A stretch of DNA of 64,000 bases, taken from PoT sp049331405. GTDB taxonomy: Bacteria > Planctomycetota > Planctomycetia > Isosphaerales > Isosphaeraceae. This document shows, piece by piece, positions 19,199-27,383 of this stretch. The stretch covers positions 8,060,001-8,124,000 of the forward strand of contig NZ_CP186274.1 of assembly GCF_049331405.1 (NCBI RefSeq), read 5' to 3'. Each line of letters starts with the position of its first letter. Position 1 is the first letter of the stretch. Both the position numbers and the translations under genes were made by a program. The notes beneath the pieces were generated by a model. The model was not told the DNA's origin, searched no databases, and saw only the letters and a list, made by a program, of their open reading frames with translations.

Positions 19199-20375
19199 TC
19201 AAAGGCTCGGCAGCTTGTCGGCCGTGCCTCGCAGGTCATGCAAGGCCTCGTCAATGTAGCCGCCCGTCGTCAGCCCGACGGTCGAGTGCCAGAAGAACTT
19301 CTTGGCAGTGATGATCGGCAAACCCGCTGCGTTCAGGCGGGTGGCCATTTACTTCCGCGACGCGTGGAAGTCAAACACCCTCCCACGCTAATCCCGATAG
19401 GGGATGCCTGCCGTCTTCAGGTCGCGCCTCAGCTCCTTGGCGATGTCTCAAGGGATCGTGAACAGGGGCGATGACGCCTCGACGACCCAGGCAGCCAGCT
19501 CCGGGCAGAAGTCCGACCGCAACGCGTCTCGCTTGCCCTTGCACCGCTCCCCAGTGAGGAACACCCGCGGGTGCGGCCCGTCGAGCATCATATCCCCCGC
19601 CATCAGGGCCTTGATCTCGATCTTGCGGAACCCGGTGTTAAAGGCCCTCTTGTAGATGAGCACCCGCTCACGCCCTAGGCACTCCAGCTTGGCGACGACC
19701 TTGGGGCGGAGGCTCCACCCTGGATCCTCCGCTGCTCGCTTTACCGCATCAAACTCGAGTCCTTGAGGAACCGCGGCCTCGCGACCTCGAGGAGCCTGGC
19801 GAGGTCGTCGAGCGTGAGCACGCCACGCTTGAGCACCGCATGCCCCTCGGGCTTGGTCGACCTGAATAGAAGGTTGGACTCGAGCTTGCCTTTGCGCAAG
19901 AGATAGTTCGCGAATCTCATGATTGCCTGGCGATAGGTCATCCTGGTGCGCAGCGAGGCGGGCTGTCCGTCCGGCTTGGTCAGGCACGATAGGAAACTAT
20001 CGAGTGTGCTCGTAAGGAGCATAACCAGGGTCTCGAGCCCTCACTCCCGGGTGACGATGCCCAAGAGCCGCTCCGTGTCCTGACCGTGCCGCCCCCCCCC
20101 CTTCCCCTCAGCGCCATGTCCGCGAGATAGTCGGAGGTCAGTTCCTCGATGGGCAGCTTGCGCCCCTCGGTGAAGTCGTCGGTGAGGCCGCTCTTGGCGT
20201 GCTCAGCCTTGCACACAAGATCGCGAAACTGGACAGGGGGGCCTGCTTGTCAGTCGACAGGGCGACCCGCTTGAGCACCCCGTCTTTGCCCCGATACTGG
20301 CCGAACCACTTTCGGGATGTCCTGGTCTGGCCGTTCTTCCGCCGGAATGACGACTTGAAGACACCCCCCTCTCAT
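19199..20375 (-). pseudogene. Decayed tyrosine recombinase (phage-type integrase)
   Basis: On the minus strand, pieces of one integrase can be followed in several frames. The N-terminal piece is VFKSSFRRKNGQTRTSRKWF and GQYRGKDGVLKRVALSTDKQ; the core-binding domain is RMTYRQAIMRFANYLLRKGK; the catalytic-domain start is LIYKRAFNTGFRKIEIKALM; and the C-terminal part is ELRRDLKTAGIPYRD, then KKFFWHSTVGLTTGGYIDEA, ending at TGA (19201-19199). The usual HxLRHT box reads HASRK followed by a stop, and further stops interrupt the last 90 residues. Its position about 190 bases from tRNA-Leu is the usual site for an integrase whose element used the tRNA as attachment site. It cannot encode an active enzyme. 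Confidence 0.82.
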
Positions 20376-20455
20376 GCGCCGATGCATACACACGGGCATT
20401 CAAATGAGGGCATACACGGTCAACATCAGTCAGTCCAATGTGAGAGCAGGCAATG

Positions 20456-20496
20456 AAAAACCCTCGCACCGACGCAGAGTCTGCGTCCGTCGAGGG
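20456..20496 (-). terminator. Rho-independent terminator of the tRNA-Leu gene
   Basis: On the minus strand a long stem (outer CCCTCG/CGAGGG and inner GACGCAG/CTGCGTC at 20461-20496) is followed by five T (20460-20456). It is about 70 bases past the tRNA 3' end. Confidence 0.8.
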
Positions 20497-20565
20497 CTTC
20501 GTAAACCTTTAATCTGAGCTACTTTGCGTCGAAAAGTGAATTTCAGAAATACTGACTATCATCAG

Positions 20566-20648
20566 TACCGAAGGTGGGACTTGAACCCACACGGGTGTTA
20601 CCCCACCGGATTTTGAGTCCGGCGCGTCTGCCATTCCGCCACTTCGGC
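20566..20648 (-). tRNA. tRNA-Leu (anticodon CAA)
   Basis: The minus strand reads GCCGAAG (acceptor), a D-arm with GGCGGAATGGCAGACGC, an anticodon stem CCGGA/TCCGG around loop CTCAAAA with anticodon CAA, a long variable arm typical of class II tRNAs, and T-arm GTGGGTTCAAGTCCCAC closed by CTTCGGT plus discriminator A. The first acceptor pair is a G-U wobble. CCA is not encoded. It decodes TTG leucine codons. A decayed integrase lies immediately downstream. Confidence 0.95.
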
Positions 20649-21078
20649 ATACCTTCATCGATAGAAAGAGCGAGGGTGCGGATTGAAGGGAAGTTGACCA
20701 CCCAGAGGTGATACGACCCGTCCGCTGAGTTGGACCATCTTCCATTCCGAAGGTCCGGTCGTCAAGTCGAGGCCGACGTCGACGTCTCACTTTCCGTTCA
20801 AGTTGTCGTGGAATGGACAAAGGCTCAGAGGACTACCTTCAATCCTCAATGCCATCGTCGATGGAGATGACACGGGATTGCGAAGGAAGTTCACCGGATT
20901 ATCGCAAAGACTCGTTAACCAAAGTGACTCCGAGTGGAAGACATGGTGTCTGTTGGCGGCCAATCGGAGGGACTGCAATTCTCCCCGCTGTCTTGCCTGG
21001 ATGATGCTCAACTTTTACTTTAGACGTTTTGTCTTTAGGAAGTTCGGTCCACGGATTGGCATCTCGGGGGCAAACAGA
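20649..21078. other. Intergenic region upstream of the FG-GAP protein gene
   Basis: About 430 bases that should carry promoters for tRNA-Leu (minus) and the FG-GAP protein (plus). The open frame from 20803 continues into the protein gene but lacks a signal peptide at its start, so I treat 20803-21078 as upstream DNA. Confidence 0.45.
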
Positions 21079-23421
21079 ATGCGGCGAATTGTCTCGGTCG
21101 GTTACGCGGCGATGGTGGGCATGAGCCTTCTCGCCCCTGCCCCTGCGAGAGCAGATGACGATAACGCCAAGCTCGCCGATTATTTCGGATTCCTCCCACT
21201 CGAGGTCTATAAGCTCGACCAGCGGATCTCCAACCTGCTCGTGAAGGACCTCGATGGCGATAGGATCGACGACATCATCGTCGTCAATAACGGGCGCTCT
21301 CGGCTCGACCTACTCCTGAGCGGGAAGAAGCCTGGCGACGCCGTCGAAGCCCCTGCCCCTTCGCAGGAAACCAACCAGATCCCGGGCGATCGCCGGATGC
21401 GCCTGGTGAACGTCCCCGTCAATAAAGAGGTTGTGAGCCTCCAAATCGGCGACTTCAACGGCGATCACAAGCCCGACCTAGCCTTCTACGGGACACCGGA
21501 TGAGCTCGTAATCCTCTTCAATGAAGGCTCGGGCCGGTTCGGCAATGCCAAGCGGGTTAACGTGGGCGAGGCCATCGAGAATCCGAGCTCGCTCACCGTC
21601 GGCGACCTCAACCGCGACGGCCGCGACGACCTGGCCCTGCTCGCTTCGAATGAGCTCACCATCATCCTTCAAGGAGAAGGCGGGAAACTCGGCGAACCCG
21701 AGCACTTGCCCCATACCGCAGGAAATCCTCGGATCCTCAAGGCGGTCGACCTCGACGGCGATGGTGGCGATGACCTCGTCATCCTCGACGGTGGACAGGA
21801 CGACCCGCTCAGGATTCGGTTCTCGGCCGCTGGCAAAGTCCTTGGCCCCGAACAGAGCTTCTCCGTCGAATCCCCTAAAGCCATCGCCTTCGCCCAGATC
21901 GACGGCAAGCCGGGCAACGAGGTCCTGACGATCGAGTCCCAGTCGGGACGTGCCAGGGTGTTGACCCTGGACGAGAGCGAGCATGATGACCAGGGGAAAC
22001 GCGGCCGACTGATCTTCTACCCATTCCCCCCGGGTAGCGAACGAGGTCGGACCCTGGCCCTCGGCGACCTCGACGGCGACAAGAAAACTGACGTCGTCGT
22101 CACCGACCCGGCTCACGCCCAGTTCCTCGTTTACAAGCAGGCGGAGCGTCTCGGCCTCGGAGCCAGCCAGAGTTTCCCGGGGCTGGTCGGCGGTCGAACC
22201 GTGCGGCTCGCGGACCTGGATGGCGACGGCAAGGCCGAGGTGATCGTGCTCTCAGAGCAGGAAAAGCAGATCGGCCGCAGCGTCTATGCCGATGGCCGGC
22301 TGAGCTTCCCGACGCCCTTGCCGATCAGCGGGGAACCCGTCGCCATGGATGTCGGCGACCTCGACGGAGACAAGCAGCCCGAGATCCTCTACGTCACCCG
22401 AAGCAAGACGAACAACACCGACGGCTTCGCTCTCCGAGGCCTCAAGCGCGACAAGTCCGGGGCCTTCCTTCCGTTCCGCTGGGGTCAGCAGGATGAGGTC
22501 GCCTTGAAGGGGATCTCGAGCGTCCCCCCTGCCATACAGATCCTTGACGTGAACCGCGACAGCCAAGCCGATGTGCTCATCTTCAATGCCTTCGAAACGC
22601 CGCAGCTTTTGCTCGGCCGGCCTGGCGAACCTCCCGCTCCTTCTGGCGGGAGCCTGGGACCGCTCGCGGGAGTGACCCCCGCGGGGCTGACGCTCGCCGA
22701 CCTCAACGGGCCAGCTTTGCTCGTGGCCCAGAACTCCTTCGCCAGGAACATCCTGCTCGACAAGGAAGGCCGATGGGAGGTCAAAGATCAGTACAACGCA
22801 GGACGCGCCACCGCAAGCGTCCTCGGTGCGGCGGCCCTCGACACGGACGGCGACGGCAAGAAGGAGATCGCCCTGCTCGATAAAGTCTCCAAGTCCCTCC
22901 TCTTCCTCGATCTGAAGGAGGGCGTATATCGTCCGGGCGGGAGTCTCACCGTCGGGCCGATCGACTTCCAGGGGATGCACGTGGCCGACCTCGACGGTGA
23001 CGGCCGCGAGGATTTGCTCCTGGCGGGAACCGACCGCTTCGGCGTCGTGCTCACTGGCCGGACCGGCCAGCGGTTGAAGCCGATCGCGAGCTACGAGTCG
23101 AATCGATCGGACGCCAGGCTCAGTGACCTCATGGCCGGGGACCTGAACAACGACGGAAAGATCGACATCGCCATCACCGACACCGCCGAGCATTTCGTCG
23201 AGATCGTCACCGCCACGTCGGCGACGACGCTCGAGCGATCCCTCGCATTCAAGGTCTTCGAACGGAAGTCCTTCCGCGAAGGTCGGGACATGATCGAGCC
23301 TCGAGACCTCGGCATCGGTGACGTCGACGGCGACCAACTCGCCGACCTCGTCCTCATCGTCCATGACCGGATCCTCGTCTACCGACAGGATGCCGGGAAG
23401 GACGAGAAGGGCAAGAAGTGA
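21079..23421 (+). CDS. Secreted FG-GAP/VCBS repeat protein
   Basis: The 780-residue product starts MRRIVSVGYAAMVGMSLLAP and has an Ala-rich cleavage region (APARA), a standard Sec signal. The rest is an array of propeller blades marked by about twelve calcium-binding motifs, for example DLDGDRIDD, DFNGDHKPD, DLNRDGRDD, DLDGDGGDD, DTDGDGKKE, DLNNDGKID and DVDGDQLAD. It resembles integrin-type beta-propellers of secreted planctomycete proteins that mediate adhesion or carbohydrate contact. GGGGG lies at 21066-21070 ahead of the chosen ATG. No enzymatic motif is visible. It is followed by a strong bidirectional terminator. Confidence 0.87.
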   Translation: MRRIVSVGYAAMVGMSLLAPAPARADDDNAKLADYFGFLPLEVYKLDQRISNLLVKDLDGDRIDDIIVVNNGRSRLDLLLSGKKPGDAVEAPAPSQETNQIPGDRRMRLVNVPVNKEVVSLQIGDFNGDHKPDLAFYGTPDELVILFNEGSGRFGNAKRVNVGEAIENPSSLTVGDLNRDGRDDLALLASNELTIILQGEGGKLGEPEHLPHTAGNPRILKAVDLDGDGGDDLVILDGGQDDPLRIRFSAAGKVLGPEQSFSVESPKAIAFAQIDGKPGNEVLTIESQSGRARVLTLDESEHDDQGKRGRLIFYPFPPGSERGRTLALGDLDGDKKTDVVVTDPAHAQFLVYKQAERLGLGASQSFPGLVGGRTVRLADLDGDGKAEVIVLSEQEKQIGRSVYADGRLSFPTPLPISGEPVAMDVGDLDGDKQPEILYVTRSKTNNTDGFALRGLKRDKSGAFLPFRWGQQDEVALKGISSVPPAIQILDVNRDSQADVLIFNAFETPQLLLGRPGEPPAPSGGSLGPLAGVTPAGLTLADLNGPALLVAQNSFARNILLDKEGRWEVKDQYNAGRATASVLGAAALDTDGDGKKEIALLDKVSKSLLFLDLKEGVYRPGGSLTVGPIDFQGMHVADLDGDGREDLLLAGTDRFGVVLTGRTGQRLKPIASYESNRSDARLSDLMAGDLNNDGKIDIAITDTAEHFVEIVTATSATTLERSLAFKVFERKSFREGRDMIEPRDLGIGDVDGDQLADLVLIVHDRILVYRQDAGKDEKGKK

Positions 23422-23456
23422 TCCGGGGAATGACCTTCCCCATTTGATCAAAGCAC

Positions 23457-23488
23457 GAAGGCCGCGTCACCCCAACGACGCGGCCTTC
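23457..23488. terminator. Bidirectional terminator between convergent genes
   Basis: GAAGGCCGCGTC (23457-23468) and GACGCGGCCTTC (23477-23488) form a 12-bp perfect stem with 8-nt loop, followed by TTCATTT on the plus strand. Confidence 0.8.
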
Positions 23489-23520
23489 TTCATTTCCTAG
23501 GCTTCGTGGAACGCGATGCA

Positions 23521-24000
23521 TCACTCGACGACGAGGTCGATGGCGGCGAAGTGCTCGTGGTCGCTCTGGGTCTGGCTCGTCTCGAGACGGATCAGGTAGA
23601 TGCCCGGGGTGGCAATCTTCGTCTTCAGTCTCTGACCGGCCTTGCTCCCCGGCTTGAAGTCCATGTCGAACGCCGATTCGAGCTCCACATCGCCACTGAG
23701 GTCGGGCAGGTCCTTCTGTCCCAACTTCTCCTGCTTGGCGATGAAGAAGTGGACGACCACGTTTTCCAGCGTCTTGTGCGGATAGATGTTAGTCAGCATC
23801 CATTGAATGTTGATCGTCTCGTTGGCTCGTGCCTTGATTACGGGCCTTGGGTTCTTGCCGTGTGCCGGCGGGGTTTGATCCATGTAGGCCGTCTTCTGAT
23901 CCCGAGGCGTCTTCACCTCGAGGTTGATCTTGGCATGCTCGGCGCGAGCGGCCGAACAGGTGATGTACGCGATCAGGATGATCGATGGAATGAACCTCAT
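23521..24000 (-). CDS. Small secreted protein of unknown function
   Basis: The 159-residue product begins MRFIPSIILIAYITCSAARA, a clear signal peptide, followed by a beta-rich domain (INLEVKTPRD, INIQWMLTNIYPHKTLENVV, PGIYLIRLETSQTQSDHEHF, ending AAIDLVVE). I recognise the general type from planctomycete genomes but no characterised family. The ATG at 24000 is the only start that gives a good signal peptide; the frame extends 15 codons upstream. The His-containing segment near the end could bind metal, but this is a guess. Confidence 0.75.
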   Translation of the reverse strand: MRFIPSIILIAYITCSAARAEHAKINLEVKTPRDQKTAYMDQTPPAHGKNPRPVIKARANETINIQWMLTNIYPHKTLENVVVHFFIAKQEKLGQKDLPDLSGDVELESAFDMDFKPGSKAGQRLKTKIATPGIYLIRLETSQTQSDHEHFAAIDLVVE

Positions 24001-24259
24001 CGGGATGACCTCTCTTTTCAGGGGAAGCGGCGGACTCAGCTTCAATGGGGTGGGTTACAGGTTTGGTTGCAAGGCTCGATGGTAGGCAACTTTCGCCAAC
24101 CCAAACGGCAAGTACAACCCTGCATGTCAGGAGTTCGGAATCGACGTCGCGGTCCTCGGAGTGTGCTAGGTTTCGACCGGGAATCGTTCCCAACGCCGGT
24201 CGGGATGCGCCCGCGGATTCGGGGCATCTCTCCCTCTCTCTTTTCGTGAGGGCCTTCGC

Positions 24260-24583
24260 GTGACGCGCTCATTCAGCCGCAAGGGACGTCTTTTCACCTT
24301 CTCTTTGTTGCTCGGGGCGGCCCAACTCGGGAGCACGCCGACCGCCCAGGCCGGCCATCATGACGCCGAGCCGTCGTACCAGTCGGTCGTTCCCACCCAG
24401 AGGCGTTTCGCATATCGGCCCGCATTCAATGGCGCGGGTTCCAAGTCGTTCTACCTGAACGGCTACGCGGGAGCGAGCTACCCGTCGGCACTTCGTCCCG
24501 AGACCGTTGCCCCCGCGAGTGAGCAGACGAACTACGTCCGTCCCAATCGGTCGTTCTTCGGCTGGTTCCGAGGATCTCGATAA
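24260..24583 (+). CDS. Small secreted protein, GTG start
   Basis: The 107-residue product starts with GTG, has a basic n-region and a hydrophobic helix (LFTFSLLLGAAQLGSTP) and an AQA cleavage site, followed by a Tyr/Arg/Pro-rich mature region of about 75 residues ending FFGWFRGSR. Composition suggests a periplasmic or surface protein without enzymatic activity. No family recognised. It diverges from the small secreted protein gene ending at 24000 and precedes the oxidoreductase gene on the same strand. Confidence 0.6.
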   Translation: MTRSFSRKGRLFTFSLLLGAAQLGSTPTAQAGHHDAEPSYQSVVPTQRRFAYRPAFNGAGSKSFYLNGYAGASYPSALRPETVAPASEQTNYVRPNRSFFGWFRGSR

Positions 24584-24754
24584 CGCGGAGCCTTGGCCGC
24601 GGATTCGAAAAAAACGATGGCCTCTTGGACGTTTACTTTGGTACAGGACTACAATTCGCACGGCGGTAAGCGATGCTCGTGAGTCGAGCCGGGGGATCGA
24701 AGGTTCGTTCGTCCCGCCGGCCGCCTCCGAGCCATCGAAAGGACAGTCGTTGCG

Positions 24755-25822
24755 ATGAGTGCGGGCATGATTCGAGTCGGGATCATCGGTGCCGGTCAGA
24801 TCGCTCGAGCCCGGCACCTCCCGCGCTTCATGAGCCTGCCGGGGGTGAAGGTCGTCGCCGTTTGCAACCAGCATCGCGAGTCCTCGGCAAGGGTGGCGCG
24901 GGAATTCAATATCCCGAAGGTCCACGGCACCTGGGAAAACCTCATCGAAGATGAATCCATCGATGCGGTGGTGATCGCCGCCTGGCCCTATCTCCACTGC
25001 CCCGTGACGCTCGCCGCGCTCGACGCAGGTAAGCACGTCCTGACGCAAGCACGCATGGCGATGAACGCCCGCGAGGCCCAGCGGATGTTCGACCATGCAA
25101 AGGAGTTCCCCAACCTCACGACGATGGTCGTGCCGAGCCCCTTCGGCCTCACCGGGGATGCGTTCATCCAGTCCCTCATCCGGTCCGATTACCTCGGGAA
25201 TCTCAGGGAGATCCACGTCGATGGTTTCTCCAACGACCTCGCCGACTCCTCTGTCCCCCTCGGTTGGCGGCAGATGACGAAGTATTCCGGCTTCAACATG
25301 CTGACGCTCGGAATTCTGTACGAAACGGCGCTTCGCTGGGTCTCTCCCGTCAATCGCGTGATGGCTTATGCGTCGAAGGCGATCCCGAAGCGCATCGATC
25401 CCGAGTCGGGTGCCCTGGCGAAGGTCGGGACCCCTGACAGCGTCCAGGTGTTGACGACCCAGGAGGACGGCTCTTGCGGAGTCTATCGTCTGAGCGGGGT
25501 CCTCTGGCATCGCACGGGCATGTCCATAACACTCCATGGCAGCGAAGGGGCGATCCGCTACGACCTCACCCGCGATGAAATCTTCGGCGCCAGGGCAAGC
25601 GAAGCTTCCCTCGCACTCCTGGAGATCCCGCGAGATCTCCGCGGCGGCTGGCAGGTCGAAGAGGACTTCATCGCCGCCATCCGAGGCGAGCGCGAAGTCA
25701 CCCGGACCGACTTCGCCACCGGCGTAAAATATATGCAATTCACCGAGGCCGTCGCCCGTTCTTCCCGCCACCAGCAACCCGTCACCCTTCCCCTTCGAGA
25801 GTTCTCCAACCCCAGCCTCTGA
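24755..25822 (+). CDS. Gfo/Idh/MocA-family oxidoreductase
   Basis: The 355-residue protein has an N-terminal NAD(P)-binding Rossmann fold (IRVGIIGAGQIARARHLPRF), then CNQHRESSARVAREF, AVVIAAWPYLHC and the segment GKHVLTQARMAMNAREAQRM. In most family members the last segment contains the catalytic motif EKP; here the position reads QAR, so the usual lysine is absent. A second domain of beta-sheet type follows. The protein probably binds NAD(P) and acts on a sugar or sugar-like substrate, or has become a non-standard member. The first ATG at 24755 and a second at residue 5 are both possible. No transporter lies adjacent to reveal the substrate. Confidence 0.85.
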   Translation: MSAGMIRVGIIGAGQIARARHLPRFMSLPGVKVVAVCNQHRESSARVAREFNIPKVHGTWENLIEDESIDAVVIAAWPYLHCPVTLAALDAGKHVLTQARMAMNAREAQRMFDHAKEFPNLTTMVVPSPFGLTGDAFIQSLIRSDYLGNLREIHVDGFSNDLADSSVPLGWRQMTKYSGFNMLTLGILYETALRWVSPVNRVMAYASKAIPKRIDPESGALAKVGTPDSVQVLTTQEDGSCGVYRLSGVLWHRTGMSITLHGSEGAIRYDLTRDEIFGARASEASLALLEIPRDLRGGWQVEEDFIAAIRGEREVTRTDFATGVKYMQFTEAVARSSRHQQPVTLPLREFSNPSL

Positions 25823-25891
25823 TCCCTTCCCTTCGCCATTCCCAGTCTTCTCGGTCCTTTCAAATCAAAGGCATTGCAATGGGCCTACCCC

Positions 25892-25935
25892 TTGACGTAC
25901 TTGTCGCATCAGTTGTACTATTCATCTAGAACAAC
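25892..25935 (+). promoter_or_regulatory. Promoter and palindromic operator of the GntR-SPFH operon
   Basis: TTGACG (25892-25897) and TACTAT (25916-25921) are separated by 18 nt, a good sigma-70-like promoter. Overlapping the -10 element is an inverted repeat GTTGTACTA (25912-25920) and TAGAACAAC (25927-25935), 8 of 9 positions matching. The position suggests that the GntR protein encoded 16 bases downstream represses its own operon. Confidence 0.6.
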
Positions 25936-25950
25936 AGCACAGGGATCATT

Positions 25951-26340
25951 ATGTTCGAGCTCGACCCGAAGGATCCGACGCCGCTTTACGCTCAACTCGA
26001 GCGTGCGATCCGAGTCGCGATCGCAACGGGACGGCTGAAGGGCTGGGATAAGTTGCCGACGGTACGTCAACTCGCGGTCGACCTGCGTATCAACGCGAAT
26101 ACGGTAGCCAAGGTGTATGGCGAACTGGAACGTGCCGGCGTGGTGGAGACTCGTCGAGGAGTCGGCACCTTCGTGCGAGAGGTCGCGACCCGTCAGGAGC
26201 CGGATCCCGATCGCGAGCGCAGGCTCGCCGATCTGGCGGACAAATTCGTGATGGAGACGGCCACGTTGGGCGTCTCGCTCGACCAAGCGATTGCTTACTT
26301 GCAGGCTCGTCAGGAACAAGGGGGCTCTTCCGATGGCTAA
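25951..26340 (+). CDS. GntR-family transcriptional regulator, YtrA-like
   Basis: The 129-residue protein has a complete winged helix-turn-helix (PLYAQLERAIRVAIATGRLK, LPTVRQLAVDLRINANTVAK, VYGELERAGVVETRRGVGTF) followed by a short helical C-terminal dimerisation region and no ligand-binding domain. That length and layout are typical of the YtrA subfamily. The usual targets are membrane-associated operons; here the next gene (SPFH protein) overlaps by 8 bases (ATGGCTAA), so the regulator and target are translationally coupled. A palindromic operator lies over its promoter. Confidence 0.87.
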   Translation: MFELDPKDPTPLYAQLERAIRVAIATGRLKGWDKLPTVRQLAVDLRINANTVAKVYGELERAGVVETRRGVGTFVREVATRQEPDPDRERRLADLADKFVMETATLGVSLDQAIAYLQARQEQGGSSDG

Positions 26341-27274
26341 CCTCGCGCGTGCAACGGGTGGCAAGGTGGGGCAGACCACCTTGGAGCCGCCCCATGTCAA
26401 CATCATCTCCTTATTCTTTGCCACCACGGGTATCGCCCTGGGACTGGCCGAGACGATCTATTACGAGTCGCCCTGGGGCATAATCGTCGGGACGATCGTC
26501 GGGCTCATTGCCGCGTTCTCGCCGAAGGTGGCCAAGCAATGGGAAAGGGCCGTAATCCTTCGGTTAGGGCGTTATGCCGGGATGAAAGGCCCTGGCCTCT
26601 TCTGGGTCATCCCGGGAATTGACCAGGTCTCGTCCTGGATCGATCAGCGCACGATCACGACCAGCTTCGCCGCCGAGGAGACCCTGACCTCCGACACCGT
26701 GCCGGTGAACGTCGACGCCGTCCTTTTCTGGATGGTCTACGATCCCGAGAAGGCCGCCCTCGAGGTCCAGGACTATCGCCTCGCCGTGAGCTGGGCCGCG
26801 CAGACGGCGCTCCGCGACATCATCGGCCGCACGCCCCTCACGGTCCTGCTCCGCGGCCGCGAGCAGATCGAGGCCGAACTACAGAAGCTGATCGACGAAC
26901 GCTCGACTCCCTGGGGCGTGACCGTCCAGTCGGTCGAGATGCGCGACGTCGTCATCCCAGAGTCGCTCCAGGACGCCATGTCGCGCGAGGCCCAGGCCGC
27001 GCGAGAGAAGGAGGCCCGGATCATCCTGGGCCAGGCCGAGGTCGAGATCGCCCACCTCTTCGCCAAGGCGGCCGAGTCGTACGAGCACAACCCAACGGCC
27101 ATGCACCTCCGTGCAATGAACATCCTTTACGAGGGATTGAAGGAGAAAGGTGCCTTGATGTTGGTCCCGAGCACGGCCGTCGAGTCAATGGGCCTGGGGG
27201 GCATGCTCGGCACGGCGGCCCTCCGACAGCAGGTCCTCAGCCAGTCGGACAACGCGAACGGCTCAGTCGTCTGA
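26333..27274 (+). CDS. SPFH/band 7 membrane protein (slipin-like)
   Basis: The 313-residue protein has an N-terminal membrane region (about 22-62), then an SPFH domain: WERAVILRLGRYAGMKGPGL, WVIPGIDQVSSWIDQRTITT, DTVPVNVDAVLFWMVYDPEK and QTALRDIIGRTPL, followed by an Ala/Glu-rich coiled coil (REAQAAREKEARIILGQAEV) and LMLVPSTAVESMGLGGMLGT. Slipins assemble into large membrane cages and organise lipid domains. The start codon overlaps the stop of the GntR regulator gene. No NfeD-type protease partner is present nearby. Function is inferred as membrane stress or microdomain organisation. Confidence 0.88.
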   Translation: MANLARATGGKVGQTTLEPPHVNIISLFFATTGIALGLAETIYYESPWGIIVGTIVGLIAAFSPKVAKQWERAVILRLGRYAGMKGPGLFWVIPGIDQVSSWIDQRTITTSFAAEETLTSDTVPVNVDAVLFWMVYDPEKAALEVQDYRLAVSWAAQTALRDIIGRTPLTVLLRGREQIEAELQKLIDERSTPWGVTVQSVEMRDVVIPESLQDAMSREAQAAREKEARIILGQAEVEIAHLFAKAAESYEHNPTAMHLRAMNILYEGLKEKGALMLVPSTAVESMGLGGMLGTAALRQQVLSQSDNANGSVV

Positions 27275-27299
27275 ACAAGCTTGCCCAGGAAATGCGAAA

Positions 27300-27339
27300 C
27301 GGTCGGCCGGGCCTCAATCCTGTGGGGCCCGGCCGACCG
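27300..27339. terminator. Strong bidirectional terminator hairpin
   Basis: CGGTCGGCCGGGCC (27300-27313) and GGCCCGGCCGACCG (27326-27339) form a 14-bp perfect stem between the convergent SPFH gene and the large surface-protein gene. Confidence 0.75.
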
Positions 27340-27383
27340 CGTTGACTTAGGGATGAGCGGGTGTTCCTCGGATCGACCCGGGA

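Noticed and set aside
22252..23451. 399-residue minus-strand open frame
   Set aside because: Antisense to the FG-GAP protein gene; the acidic repeats mirror the DxDxDG codons.
24269..25777. 502-residue minus-strand open frame
   Set aside because: Antisense to the oxidoreductase gene; no start or motif.
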